This document shows, piece by piece, positions 1 through 7,742 of a stretch of DNA of 38,548 nucleotides. The stretch's first letter is position 1. The number at the start of each line of letters is the position of its first letter. Origin of the DNA: Gallionella sp. (GTDB lineage Bacteria; Pseudomonadota; Gammaproteobacteria; Burkholderiales; Gallionellaceae). A model generated the notes under the pieces. The model worked only from the letters and a program-made list of their open reading frames with translations. It searched no databases and had not been told where the DNA came from. The translations under genes and the position numbers were made by a program. The DNA is taken from contig JANLID010000376.1 of NCBI GenBank assembly GCA_024654105.1, positions 1 through 38,548 of the forward strand, read 5' to 3'.

Positions 1-275
1 CATGCCTTCACGTCCGTTTCCGAGCCTTCCACCATCATTGCAATGGGAAGATTAGGAAAGGGCGTAAAGCCGCCCGGTGCGGAGTCCGTAGCCAACGTCA
101 ACTCCAGCGCCTTGGGAAATTTGCCGAATTTGAGCCTTTTAAAGTCCACCAGATTGTCGTTGTCGCTAACCGTCGACGAGATGAATTCCTTGGATTTTTT
201 TTCTTCGAATCGGATCGCCGATTCAATCTCGGCGAGCGTAAACGCGCCGCTTATCTTTAAGGTTATGTTTGGCAT
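1..275 (-). CDS. Partial protein of unknown function (third gene of accessory operon)
   Basis: An open frame of 91 codons runs on the minus strand from an ATG at 275 and leaves the window at position 1 with no stop. The start is supported by an AAGGAG-type ribosome site about 8 bases upstream, and the gene begins 2 bases after the lipoprotein gene stops, so the two are probably co-translated. The visible N-terminus starts MPNITLKISG, has no signal peptide or membrane segment, is rich in Lys, Glu and Phe, and reads as a soluble alpha/beta protein. I do not recognise a family. Its context (downstream of a lipoprotein and a cell-wall/peptide hydrolase) suggests a part in the same process, but this is inference. 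The C-terminus is missing. Confidence 0.6.
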   Translation of the reverse strand, partial: MPNITLKISGAFTLAEIESAIRFEEKKSKEFISSTVSDNDNLVDFKRLKFGKFPKALELTLATDSAPGGFTPFPNLPIAMMVEGSETDVKA

Positions 276-277
276 GT

Positions 278-1291
278 CTAAGACTCCTTTTCGGTGATTT
301 CAGTGGCTTTAAGACCGAGGGCTCTTGCCCATTTCGGCGTGTCGTTAGGCGTGATCTTATCGACTTCATCTATGAGGGCGTTTTTTGCTTCTTCGAATTT
401 ATCAAAGTCAAATTTTGGCGCGCCAACTTCTTTCAGAACATTATTGATTTCGGCAAGTTTCGTATGATCCTCCGTGAGCGCCGCAACCCTAGAAGTGATC
501 TTTTCCATAGTGATGATTTGGATTCCAGTAGCGGGCTGCAGACTCCGAATTGTGATGCCCCCCGTTTTAGGATCTCGGGTAGGTTGTGTGCTTGCCAGAG
601 TGGCATCGAGCAGATTTCTGACTGTGCTGTACGTGCACGTATCGGCGTGCAATTCGATCCGATTATAGGCTTGGGTGAAGGTAAGTCTCTTTGCATCCCG
701 GCGCAGAGTTATTTCAGACTGCTGCAGCATATCAAGTACCCGTGACTTGATTTTCGCAGTCGTCGGCCCTGCGAGAATAGCTTCATTGAAGTTCTCGGCG
801 ATGCCGCTGTAAGCCGTATTCGCCGCGCCATAGCCTGTCACCCAGTTGGGTATTGCCTTGCCGATTCCGAGAAATGCGGTTCCCAGCTGCCTAATTACGT
901 TGAAATCTTTCTCCTGTAAGTCCAGTCTTCGCTGGACCTCATCGAGCCTCTGAAACCATCGGAGACAATATGCGCTAGTGAGGCCGATGCCTTTATCGAC
1001 GAAGTCGGAAATCTCGTCTGTACCCTTTGGTTTGTCTTTCGCTATATCCAACGCCGCATAGTATTGGGTGATCGGAATTTGCCCCGCTACAACGGCACCG
1101 CTCTTCTCATCGGTGGATGCGTGGATTCCAGGAGGGTTAAACAGGCTTTGCCGGTCAGCGCTGGAAGTCAGCGCACAGCCAGATAACGTGCCAACCATTG
1201 CCAGCGCGAATAATCCTCTTGTGCAGTAAATGGTGATAGACCACGATTCATCGTGTCCGCGTAATGAAAATTTGGTGAGATTTGAGGTCAT
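278..1291 (-). CDS. Putative lipoprotein of unknown function
   Basis: 337 residues. An ATG at 1291 has a good AAGGGGA ribosome site. The N-terminus has a basic stretch, a hydrophobic core (about residues 27-38) and a lipobox-like LSGC with Cys39, so it is probably a lipoprotein exported by Sec and anchored in the envelope; the region before the hydrophobic core is longer than usual. The rest is largely helical, with predicted coiled or amphipathic segments and no catalytic motif I can name. It lies 126 bases downstream of the four-domain hydrolase gene and 2 bases before the next gene, all on the same strand. It could be an envelope partner or an immunity-type protein for the hydrolase, but the sequence does not prove this. 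Base composition is lower in GC than in the housekeeping genes further right. Confidence 0.7.
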   Translation of the reverse strand: MTSNLTKFSLRGHDESWSITIYCTRGLFALAMVGTLSGCALTSSADRQSLFNPPGIHASTDEKSGAVVAGQIPITQYYAALDIAKDKPKGTDEISDFVDKGIGLTSAYCLRWFQRLDEVQRRLDLQEKDFNVIRQLGTAFLGIGKAIPNWVTGYGAANTAYSGIAENFNEAILAGPTTAKIKSRVLDMLQQSEITLRRDAKRLTFTQAYNRIELHADTCTYSTVRNLLDATLASTQPTRDPKTGGITIRSLQPATGIQIITMEKITSRVAALTEDHTKLAEINNVLKEVGAPKFDFDKFEEAKNALIDEVDKITPNDTPKWARALGLKATEITEKES

Positions 1292-1417
1292 GTGATTCCC
1301 CTTTTAGAGCAAGTTGTGTTGATGGCGAAACCATAGGGCCAGCATCATTTCATTTTACTGGAATAAAAACATTGTGATGCCGGCTCCATTTGAGCGCCAA
1401 GGTATTTCAATAACCCG

Positions 1418-4288
1418 CTAGAACCCAACCAGATCGTCGACCGGCAATACGAGTGGTGCGCCGGTAATCCGCTCCAGTGTCTTGCTGATGACTTCGACAT
1501 CGTTGTCGAAGCCACCGTGTGTTGCGCTTGCGGTCTTCTCTTGCACATCCGCACCGTTGCCGCGCCGGGTCAGTATTTTCTCCTCATGGTGGACTGTCAG
1601 GCGATCCTTCAGCTTGCTGATTTCCGCGGCATTGCGCCAGTTGGTGAGGGTTTCGGCGGTGTTGGGCGAACCATCCCAGCCGGAATACTGCGGATTGTAG
1701 ACATTCTCCAGGCCGAGGATGGGCATGCGCAAATCGGCCTCGAGCGCGTTGGACACGAAATAGAGCAGGGACTTCTGGTAGACATAGGCCACGTTGTCAT
1801 CCTGCTCGCGTTGATCCGCCAGGATGTCCAGGTACAGCCTGTTCATGATCTCGGCTTGTGATGCGTAATGCCGGTTGGCAAAGGCGACCGTGCAGGCCGG
1901 GGCATACAAATGGACGGACTTGACGCTGTCGGCCAGGTCTTTTTGTTTCAGGTTGCCGAGCAATCTGCCCAGGGCGATGGATCCGGCGGAATGGCCCATC
2001 AGGTGCAGTTCGAATTGGTCGCCCCAACTGCCGGCCAGCGAGCGCAGCGCTTCGGTCAGCAGGTCGCCGCCGCGTCCGCTTTCCGCCGCGAGTTCGGCGT
2101 TTTCCTTCATCTCAGTCCATAAGGGACGGGCGAGCGGGCGTCCGATGGTTTTTTCGACGACGGGATCGCTGATCTTGTCGGTCAGCCAGCCGCCGATGCC
2201 CCCGGCCATGCCCGCCGCGCCGGGGCTGACTTTCTCCGCCAGAATGTTGCCCAGCGATTCGAGCAGGCCGCTCTTCCACACCAGGAACAGCGGGTAGCAG
2301 CCGTTGCCGAGGAAATAGCGCCCCATTGCCTGGGCGCGCTGGATCGCATCTTTTTCACTGTTGAGGCCACCGTGCGCGTAGATCACCAGGCGTTTTTTCT
2401 CGTGCGGGTTCTGCCGGAACCAGGCATCCGGGAGAACGCACGCCTGATTCTGCAGTGTGCGAGTGACGCCATCCAGCTTGTCGAAGCGGCTGACGTGGCC
2501 GTTGTTGCCCAGCACGATGCTGTGCCGGTAGGCGGTTCCCTCGTCCCACCAGTTGGTATGGGCAGCGACGGCGGATGCAGCGCCCGCAACTTCTTTGCCG
2601 CCCGACGCGAGGCGACCCGAGACGACCCCCGGCACGCCCATCGCGGCGACCCAGACATCCATCGCATGCGCCAGCCAATCCGTATAGCTGATCACGGCGA
2701 AACCGCCGGCGCCCCATTTATCGCCCCAGGAATTCTGGATCACGAAGCCGACGCGGTTGAAGCCGACCAGCGCGAAGGCGTGGCCACCGCTGCGCGAGGG
2801 TTTGCCGTCGTAGGCTATCACCGGGAGGGTGGCATGGGATGCCGGCGGCCTGGCGCTGGTTTTGACCGTATCCCAGCCTTTATGGGTATAGGACGAAGCG
2901 TATATCGCGCCGACTTCCTGAATCGCCGCCTGCAGGTCGGTGATGGCCTGAGTGTCGATGCGGTAATACACTCCGAGCGTCCGTTCCACGGCGTCGCTGT
3001 CCCAGCCGGATATGGGCAGGACATTGTCCCCTCCCGCGTAAGACCACATGGATTCAAGGCAGACACCGTTGTGATACCAGCCCTTGAGCGCGCCCCGGCA
3101 GCTTGAGCCGTCGTAGTTCTCGCCCTCGTATTCATCGAAACGCCGGGCGAATTTGTACAACATGCGCGGACTGACCGACTCGAATTTTTTCGGCATTTCG
3201 GCAGATCGCCAACGCAGGTAGTTGACGACGCAGGCCAGGCCGAACCCGGTGCATGCCCCTTCCTGCCCCTGATCCAGAATGAGTCCGGCCTGGGTATAGG
3301 TGCCCATGAAATGCTTGATGTCTTCATCCGGCGGAAATATCTGCGGCAGCGAGTGCGGCGGCGGCAGGTACTGCCGGTCGCGCAGATCCGCCGGGTCACG
3401 CGTTACATTGAGGGATGCCCGGCGCGCCGCGATCGGGGCTGCAGCCCTGGCCAGCGCCCCGACCAGCGGTTTCGCGGCCCACGCTTTCTGCGCCATGCGG
3501 AAAGTGTCGGTAAACCGCTCCAGGCCGTGGCTGCCGCCATTGACTACCTTGCGCGCCGCCTTCAGGTCATCCCTGGCCAGCGCCTTGATCAGCTTGTCTT
3601 TGTTGGCATCGAGATAGGCCGCCAGCAGGCACGCGGCGACTTCCGGCGCGCAGGCGCTATCCGGATTGTCGGCCAGTGCAATGTCGAGCACCTTGCCGAA
3701 TTTTTCGTAGTTGTCGCGCCCGGTCAATTGCACAAAGCCCCGCCCGCGGTAGCGCGCGCCGTCGCCCGGATGCTTGTTGCCCAGTTTGTATTCGTAGGCG
3801 CTGAAGGCGGCCTGGCCGGGCAGCGTATTGAAATGGGATGGCAATTCGGCGATCGGCACGAAACCCTCGGTCTCGGCGCGTATCGTGCCCAGCGCGGTGC
3901 TGATCATGTTTGCGCCGGTCAGGCCGAAGGCTGCCAGTGCCGTGGTCACATACGGCAGATTTTTGGCGATGCTGGATGTCTTGGTGTAAGGAAACAACTT
4001 GCTCACCAATGAGGTGTCCACGCCGACGGCCAATTCTGCGGGCGGCGCAATCCCCAGGGCGGACAGAGTGCGCGGCCCGGCGATGCCGTCCGCCACCAAG
4101 CCCACGCCGGACTGCCAGGCGCGCAGGGCAGTCTCGGTGTCGGCGTCGAATTCATTGCCGGCGGCCAGACCGGGATAAGCCGCAGCGCCGTCGCCCAAGG
4201 CCTTGCGCAAGGCTTTCTTCAGCGTAGCGACCTGTTTGCCGGTGTTGCCCCGCATCAGCAGTAACATTTTGATGTTCGCGCTTTCCAT
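1418..4288 (-). CDS. Four-domain protein: peptidoglycan-binding, GH19-like, papain-like peptidase, alpha/beta hydrolase
   Basis: 956 residues, ATG at 4288 with a GGGAGGC ribosome site. Domains in order: a PG_binding_1-type repeat at about 10-80 (ending GLVADGIAGPRTLSALG); a GH19 chitinase/lysozyme-like domain at about 90-275, with Glu139/Glu141 and the motif YRGRGFVQLTGRDNY; a papain-type (C1A) peptidase at about 300-550, with Gln340-x5-Cys346, His503 in SGGHAFALVGFN and Asn519 in IQNSWGDKWG; and an alpha/beta hydrolase at about 630-935, with YAHGGLN (637-643), nucleophile Ser767 in GHSAG and a possible His924. All the catalytic residues I looked for are present. I see no Sec signal peptide, although two domains point to cell-wall substrates, so export may use another route or follow lysis. 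It heads an operon with a lipoprotein and an unknown gene. Individual domain calls are firm; the joint function is unknown. Confidence 0.85.
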   Translation of the reverse strand: MESANIKMLLLMRGNTGKQVATLKKALRKALGDGAAAYPGLAAGNEFDADTETALRAWQSGVGLVADGIAGPRTLSALGIAPPAELAVGVDTSLVSKLFPYTKTSSIAKNLPYVTTALAAFGLTGANMISTALGTIRAETEGFVPIAELPSHFNTLPGQAAFSAYEYKLGNKHPGDGARYRGRGFVQLTGRDNYEKFGKVLDIALADNPDSACAPEVAACLLAAYLDANKDKLIKALARDDLKAARKVVNGGSHGLERFTDTFRMAQKAWAAKPLVGALARAAAPIAARRASLNVTRDPADLRDRQYLPPPHSLPQIFPPDEDIKHFMGTYTQAGLILDQGQEGACTGFGLACVVNYLRWRSAEMPKKFESVSPRMLYKFARRFDEYEGENYDGSSCRGALKGWYHNGVCLESMWSYAGGDNVLPISGWDSDAVERTLGVYYRIDTQAITDLQAAIQEVGAIYASSYTHKGWDTVKTSARPPASHATLPVIAYDGKPSRSGGHAFALVGFNRVGFVIQNSWGDKWGAGGFAVISYTDWLAHAMDVWVAAMGVPGVVSGRLASGGKEVAGAASAVAAHTNWWDEGTAYRHSIVLGNNGHVSRFDKLDGVTRTLQNQACVLPDAWFRQNPHEKKRLVIYAHGGLNSEKDAIQRAQAMGRYFLGNGCYPLFLVWKSGLLESLGNILAEKVSPGAAGMAGGIGGWLTDKISDPVVEKTIGRPLARPLWTEMKENAELAAESGRGGDLLTEALRSLAGSWGDQFELHLMGHSAGSIALGRLLGNLKQKDLADSVKSVHLYAPACTVAFANRHYASQAEIMNRLYLDILADQREQDDNVAYVYQKSLLYFVSNALEADLRMPILGLENVYNPQYSGWDGSPNTAETLTNWRNAAEISKLKDRLTVHHEEKILTRRGNGADVQEKTASATHGGFDNDVEVISKTLERITGAPLVLPVDDLVGF

Positions 4289-4324
4289 TTTATTCGCCTC
4301 CCTCGCGGTGGTTGAACAACGAAA

Positions 4325-4359
4325 AACAATATTGTTAACTACCCGGCAGGGTGGTTAAC
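4325..4359 (-). promoter_or_regulatory. Overlapping palindromes upstream of the four-domain hydrolase gene
   Basis: A perfect 12-bp palindrome, AACAATATTGTT (4325-4336), overlaps a near-perfect hairpin (4334-4359): arms GTTAACTACCC and GGGTGGTTAAC around GGCA, with one mismatch. Read on the minus strand, the hairpin is followed by a T-rich run ending in TTTTT, then the ribosome site and the ATG at 4288. It could be a repressor operator or a leader attenuator for the operon. Confidence 0.45.
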
Positions 4360-4405
4360 GGAAGTCTGGTTGCCGGCATTCTGGACAATTGATTTGCTTT
4401 ATACA

Positions 4406-4437
4406 ATAGGCCGAAATGCCTATGTATTTCGGCCTAT
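4406..4437. repeat. Perfect 12-bp inverted repeat
   Basis: ATAGGCCGAAAT (4406-4417) and ATTTCGGCCTAT (4426-4437) are exact reverse complements around an 8-base spacer. It lies about 120 bp upstream of the hydrolase start, next to an AT-rich TATACAAT. It could be an operator or a cruciform-forming site; no T-run makes a terminator obvious. Confidence 0.6.
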
Positions 4438-4556
4438 ATATTCCGGCCTGGAGAGGCGCGTTTTCTGTTTGGACGAGGGGGTTCGGGCCGCCTGTTCCGG
4501 GAAACCCGCTGCGCACCGGGTTTTGCCGTGCGGGGAGGGCGGCTGCGGCGGCGCGG

Positions 4557-4562
4557 TATAAT
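4557..4562 (+). promoter_or_regulatory. Candidate -10 box (TATAAT) for the djlA remnant
   Basis: A consensus TATAAT lies 66 bp upstream of the djlA start. I find no convincing -35 hexamer at 16-18 bp spacing, so this is a weak call. Confidence 0.3.
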
Positions 4563-4575
4563 GCGCGCCCTGGTT

Positions 4576-4602
4576 GTGGTTCGACAAGCTCACCACAAAC
4601 GG
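4576..4602. repeat. Short dispersed repeat with a GTGGT/ACCAC inverted end
   Basis: The string GGTTCGACAAGCTCACCAC, with GTGGT and ACCAC forming a small stem, resembles a short repeat I have seen scattered through many proteobacterial genomes. Only one copy is seen in this window. It sits just upstream of the djlA ribosome site. Confidence 0.4.
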
Positions 4603-4627
4603 CCTAATAATTTTCCTTGGAGTTGCC

Positions 4628-5017
4628 TTGTTCAAGCTTATCGGTTTCATTGCGGGTTATTACTTTTTCGGATTCTTCGGGGCGTTGCTCGGCCTGTTCG
4701 CCGGGTCGGTCATTGATCGCATGCGGGCGCTTGGCGCCGGCGCGCTGAACCCGCTGAAGAATGCGCTTCGTCAGGCGGTGTTCCTCGAGACGGTGTTCAT
4801 CTCGATGGGCAAGCTGGCCAAGGCCGACGGGCAGGTCTCGCAGGTCGAGATCGACCATGTCGAGCAGTTCATGTAGAAACTCGGCATGGCAGAGGGGCAT
4901 CGCCAGCAGGCGATTAAATTGTTCAAGCAGGGAGCCGATCCGGCGTTTGACATCGAGCCGACCTATCATAGATTAAAGGGGCCGTGGTCGAATTCAAAGT
5001 CGAGACCTACTTCTTGA
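4628..5017 (+). pseudogene. djlA: Truncated djlA (membrane-anchored DnaJ-like co-chaperone) with in-frame stop
   Basis: The probable start is TTG at 4628, preceded by TTGGAG. The frame encodes a glycine-rich membrane segment (YYFFGFFGALLGLFAG) and then the TerB-like region of DjlA (ETVFISMGKLAKADGQVS, VEIDHVEQFM). A TAG at 4874-4876 interrupts it, and the same frame continues with DjlA-like sequence (KLGMAEGHRQQAIKLFKQG) to about 4981 before similarity is lost. The rest of the TerB region and the C-terminal J-domain with its HPD motif are absent; the hicBA module lies there instead. Intact DjlA is roughly 250-280 residues, so this is a dead remnant. A readthrough or sequencing error at 4874 would not restore the lost C-terminus. 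Confidence 0.75.
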
Positions 5018-5234
5018 GGAATATTTCCGGCTCTATGCCGACCTGTCTAAGGATGGCGCGGAGCGTGCCTTCCGGCATGTCGCCTGGATGATTGGGAAGA
5101 GTGGGATAGCGGCGGTGCTTCTCCGGGTTGAACCAGATTTCATGGGAGCCTGCCGCCCGGCGGTCGAATTCGAAGCCCAGTTGCTTCAATCGCCTGATGA
5201 TCACCCGATAGCTGAAGCCGGTCAGCCGCCCCAT
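5007..5234 (-). CDS. hicA: HicA-type toxin (mRNA interferase)
   Basis: 75 residues. It has the small double-stranded-RNA-binding-like fold of HicA/YcfA proteins: an N-terminal helix (YRVIIRRLKQLGFEF), the Gly-Ser-His motif with the likely catalytic His31 (RAAGSHEIW), and the C-terminal pattern PEGTLRAILRQVGI. HicA proteins cleave mRNA and are held inactive by HicB. The start codon overlaps the stop of the antitoxin gene (positions 5232-5236), so translation is coupled. Here the antitoxin gene comes first, the reverse of the classic hicA-hicB order. The 3' end overlaps the djlA remnant. Confidence 0.85.
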   Translation of the reverse strand: MGRLTGFSYRVIIRRLKQLGFEFDRRAAGSHEIWFNPEKHRRYPTLPNHPGDMPEGTLRAILRQVGIEPEIFLKK

Positions 5235-5467
5235 CAGGCATTCACGATCATCGGGTAATCGAAGGATTCCGCCGCCTGTGGCAGCAGTCGTTCGACATGG
5301 CGCGCCTCCTGAGCCTCGATCAGCCGCTTTGCCACATCCTGTGCGATCTCGATCGTCTCCTGAATCGTGCGCCCTTGTGCGATCAGCCCCTGCCCCTCAT
5401 CGGAGGTCGCCAGATAGAGCCCTTCCGGCAACCTCTCGATATGCAAATTCACAATACGTTCCATCAT
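5234..5467 (-). CDS. hicB: HicB-like antitoxin, short form
   Basis: 77 residues, ATG at 5467 (or 5464) with a GAAGGAT ribosome site. The sequence has the HicB-like partial RNase H fold (LYLATSDEGQGLIAQGRTIQETIEIAQDVAKRL split across the first 50 residues). It lacks the C-terminal helix-turn-helix or ribbon-helix-helix found in longer HicB proteins, so DNA binding for autoregulation is not evident. It overlaps the toxin gene and is expected to bind and neutralise that toxin. Confidence 0.8.
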   Translation of the reverse strand: MMERIVNLHIERLPEGLYLATSDEGQGLIAQGRTIQETIEIAQDVAKRLIEAQEARHVERLLPQAAESFDYPMIVNA

Positions 5468-5543
5468 TTATCCTTCACGATAGCGGCTGTTAGTAGCCCG
5501 CGCAGGGCGCAATTATATTATTGCGCCTAATGTCTTTCACATT

Positions 5544-6632
5544 TCACCGCAACTTCTGCGTCCCACACACCACATCCGCATTCTGCCCGCGATGGCGCAG
5601 CGCATGGTCGATCAGCACCAATGCCAGCATCGCTTCGGCGATCGGTGTGGCGCGAATTCCTACACACGGATCGTGGCGGCCTTCGGTGGAGACCATCACG
5701 GCTTCGCCCGCCTTGTTGATCGAGCGGCGCGGGATGCGGATGCTGGAGGTCGGTTTGACCGCGTAGTGCGCGACGATGTCCTGCCCGGTGGAGATGCCGC
5801 CGAGGATGCCGCCCGCGTTGTTGGACAGAAATCCCTGCGGCGTGAGTTCGTCGCCGTGTTCGCTGCCTTTCTGCGCGACGCAGCCGAAGCCAGCGCCGAT
5901 CTCGACGCCCTTCACCGCATTGATGCCCGTCAAGGCGTAGGCGATTTCGGCATCGAGACGGTCGAACACCGGCTCGCCCCAGCCGACCGGGACGTTGTGC
6001 GCCACCACGGCGAGTTTCGCGCCGATGGAATCGCCGGACTTGCGCAGCGCATCCATGTAGTCTTCCAGCGATTGCACCACGCCGGCATCCGGCGCGAAGA
6101 ACGGGTTGTTGTTCACGTCTTCCCAGCTCTTGAATGGAATGATTATCTCGCCGAGTTGCGCGAGGTAGCCGCGCACCGTCACGCCGTATCTTTCATTCAG
6201 CCATTTCTTCGCGATCGCGCCCGCCGCGACGCGCCCTGCGGTTTCGCGCGCCGATGCGCGTCCGCCGCCGCGATGGTCGCGGATGCCGTATTTCTGCCAG
6301 TATGTGTAGTCGGCGTGGCCGGGACGGAAGGTCTCGGCGATGTTGCCGTAGTCCTTGCTGCGCTGGTCTTCGTTGCGGATCAAGAGCGCGATCGGCGTGC
6401 CGGTGGTCTTGCCGTCGAACACGCCAGAGAGGATTTCCACGGTGTCCGATTCGCGCCGCTGTGTGACATGGCGCGAGGTACCGGGCTTGCGCCGGTCGAG
6501 GTCGGGCTGTATGTCGGCCTCGCATAATGCCAGCCCTGGTGGGCAACCATCCACTATGCAGCCGATCGCCGCGCCGTGCGATTCGCCGAACGAAGTCACC
6601 GTGAACAAGGTGCCGAAGGTGTTTCCAGACAT
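5544..6632 (-). CDS. aroC: Chorismate synthase
   Basis: 362 residues, the usual length. It converts 5-enolpyruvylshikimate 3-phosphate to chorismate, the last step of the shikimate pathway, using reduced FMN. Signature segments are all present: [20 protein letters not shown] near the N-terminus, [19 protein letters not shown] in the middle, and [18 protein letters not shown] near the C-terminus. The ATG at 6632 has only a weak purine-rich site (GAGATG). It is transcribed alone, divergently from the oxidoreductase at 6704, and ends 76 bp upstream (in genome order) of the hicB start region. Confidence 0.97.
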   Translation of the reverse strand: MSGNTFGTLFTVTSFGESHGAAIGCIVDGCPPGLALCEADIQPDLDRRKPGTSRHVTQRRESDTVEILSGVFDGKTTGTPIALLIRNEDQRSKDYGNIAETFRPGHADYTYWQKYGIRDHRGGGRASARETAGRVAAGAIAKKWLNERYGVTVRGYLAQLGEIIIPFKSWEDVNNNPFFAPDAGVVQSLEDYMDALRKSGDSIGAKLAVVAHNVPVGWGEPVFDRLDAEIAYALTGINAVKGVEIGAGFGCVAQKGSEHGDELTPQGFLSNNAGGILGGISTGQDIVAHYAVKPTSSIRIPRRSINKAGEAVMVSTEGRHDPCVGIRATPIAEAMLALVLIDHALRHRGQNADVVCGTQKLR

Positions 6633-6649
6633 GGCCGCATCTCGCTAAA

Positions 6650-6675
6650 TTGACATAGTAAGTCTAACATATACG
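6650..6675 (+). promoter_or_regulatory. Possible promoter for the MDR oxidoreductase
   Basis: TTGACA (6650-6655) is a perfect -35 hexamer in the 71-bp divergent gap; the best -10 is TATACG at 6670-6675, with a short 14-bp spacer. The -35 is strong but the spacing is poor. Confidence 0.3.
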
Positions 6676-6703
6676 CACCTTTGTACTCACGCTGTGAAAT
6701 TCC

Positions 6704-7705
6704 ATGAGAGCCATTCTGATGACCGCTCCCGGCAACCCGGACGTGCTGCAGCTGCGCGATATTCCCAAGCCGGAGCTCCCCTCACCGCATCATCTGCGCG
6801 TAAAACTCGCTGCCGCCGGGATCAATCCGGTGGACACCAAGCTGCGCGCCAAACCCACCTACTATCCCGACAAACTGCCCGCGATACTCGGCTGTGACGG
6901 TGCGGGCATTGTCGAAAAAACCGGCCATGCGGTATCGCGCTTCAAAGTGGGCGACGCAGTATTTTTCTGCAACGGCGGCATTGGCGACGAGCCGGGCAAT
7001 TATGCCGAGTACACCACGCTGCACGAGGATTACTGCGCGGCCAAACCCGCCAATCTGTCGCTGCAAGACAGCGCCGCGCTGCCGCTGGTATTGCTTGCCG
7101 CGTGGGAAGCGCTGATCGAGCGTGCCAATCTGCAAGCCGGACAAACCATTCTGATCCATGCCGCTGCCGGAGGTGTGGGGCATGTCGCCGTGCAGCTCGC
7201 GCATCACTTTGGTGCGCGCATCGCGGTAACGGTAGGCGACAATAAAAAAGCCGGGCTGGTGCACGGGCTGGGCGCGGAGAAAATCATCAACTACCGCGCG
7301 CAGGATTTCGTGCAGGAGACATTGAACTGGACGGAAGGCAAGGGCGCGGACGTGGTATTCGACACCGTAGGCGGTGAGACTTTTTTGCGTTCGCTGAATG
7401 CGGTGCGCATTGGTGGCGAAGTGGTCAGTCTGCTCGCCACGCCGCTCGCTGCTGCGGACGTGCAACTGGCGCGGTTGCGCAATCTGTCGCTGGGCTTCGA
7501 GCTGATGCTCACGCCGCAGGTGCTGATCCGGCACGGCGAACGGGTGCGCCAGCGCAGGATTCTGGAGCAGGGCGCGCAACTGGTCGAAGCGGGCAAGCTC
7601 GGTGTGCTGGTATCGCACAAACTGCCGCTGGAAGAGGCGGCGGAGGCGCACCGTTTGATCGAGCAGGGCGGTATGCTGGGCAAAATTATTTTGCTGATGG
7701 GCTGA
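6704..7705 (+). CDS. Zinc-independent quinone oxidoreductase-like MDR protein
   Basis: 333 residues of the medium-chain dehydrogenase/reductase superfamily. It has the GroES-like N-terminal domain (AAAGINPVDTKLR, GCDGAGIVE) and a Rossmann domain with the nucleotide motif HAAAGGVGHVAVQLAHHFGA (about 152-171) and the C-terminal EAAEAHRLIEQGGMLGKIIL typical of NADPH:quinone reductases. The zinc ligands of alcohol dehydrogenases are not visible. It probably reduces quinones or other electrophilic carbonyl compounds with NAD(P)H; the real substrate cannot be read from sequence. The start has no strong ribosome site. It is monocistronic and converges on corA. Confidence 0.9.
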   Translation: MRAILMTAPGNPDVLQLRDIPKPELPSPHHLRVKLAAAGINPVDTKLRAKPTYYPDKLPAILGCDGAGIVEKTGHAVSRFKVGDAVFFCNGGIGDEPGNYAEYTTLHEDYCAAKPANLSLQDSAALPLVLLAAWEALIERANLQAGQTILIHAAAGGVGHVAVQLAHHFGARIAVTVGDNKKAGLVHGLGAEKIINYRAQDFVQETLNWTEGKGADVVFDTVGGETFLRSLNAVRIGGEVVSLLATPLAAADVQLARLRNLSLGFELMLTPQVLIRHGERVRQRRILEQGAQLVEAGKLGVLVSHKLPLEEAAEAHRLIEQGGMLGKIILLMG

Positions 7706-7742
7706 TTTCCGTTTTCGCGGCGTGCGCGAATCACGCACCAGC

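Larger units (their letters stand above)
4289..4627. other. 339-bp intergenic region between the hydrolase operon and djlA remnant
   Basis: No gene is supported here. The region holds several dyad symmetries near the hydrolase start (listed separately), a 12-bp inverted repeat at 4406-4437, a weaker 7-bp inverted repeat (4502-4508 with 4517-4523, followed by TTTT) that could be a poor terminator, a consensus TATAAT at 4557-4562 and a short dispersed repeat at 4576-4602. Short open frames across it look like chance. Confidence 0.6.

Noticed and set aside
4502-4524. Possible rho-independent terminator (7-bp stem followed by TTTT)
   Set aside because: The loop is 8 bases, the T-run is short, and no plus-strand gene lies upstream for it to end.
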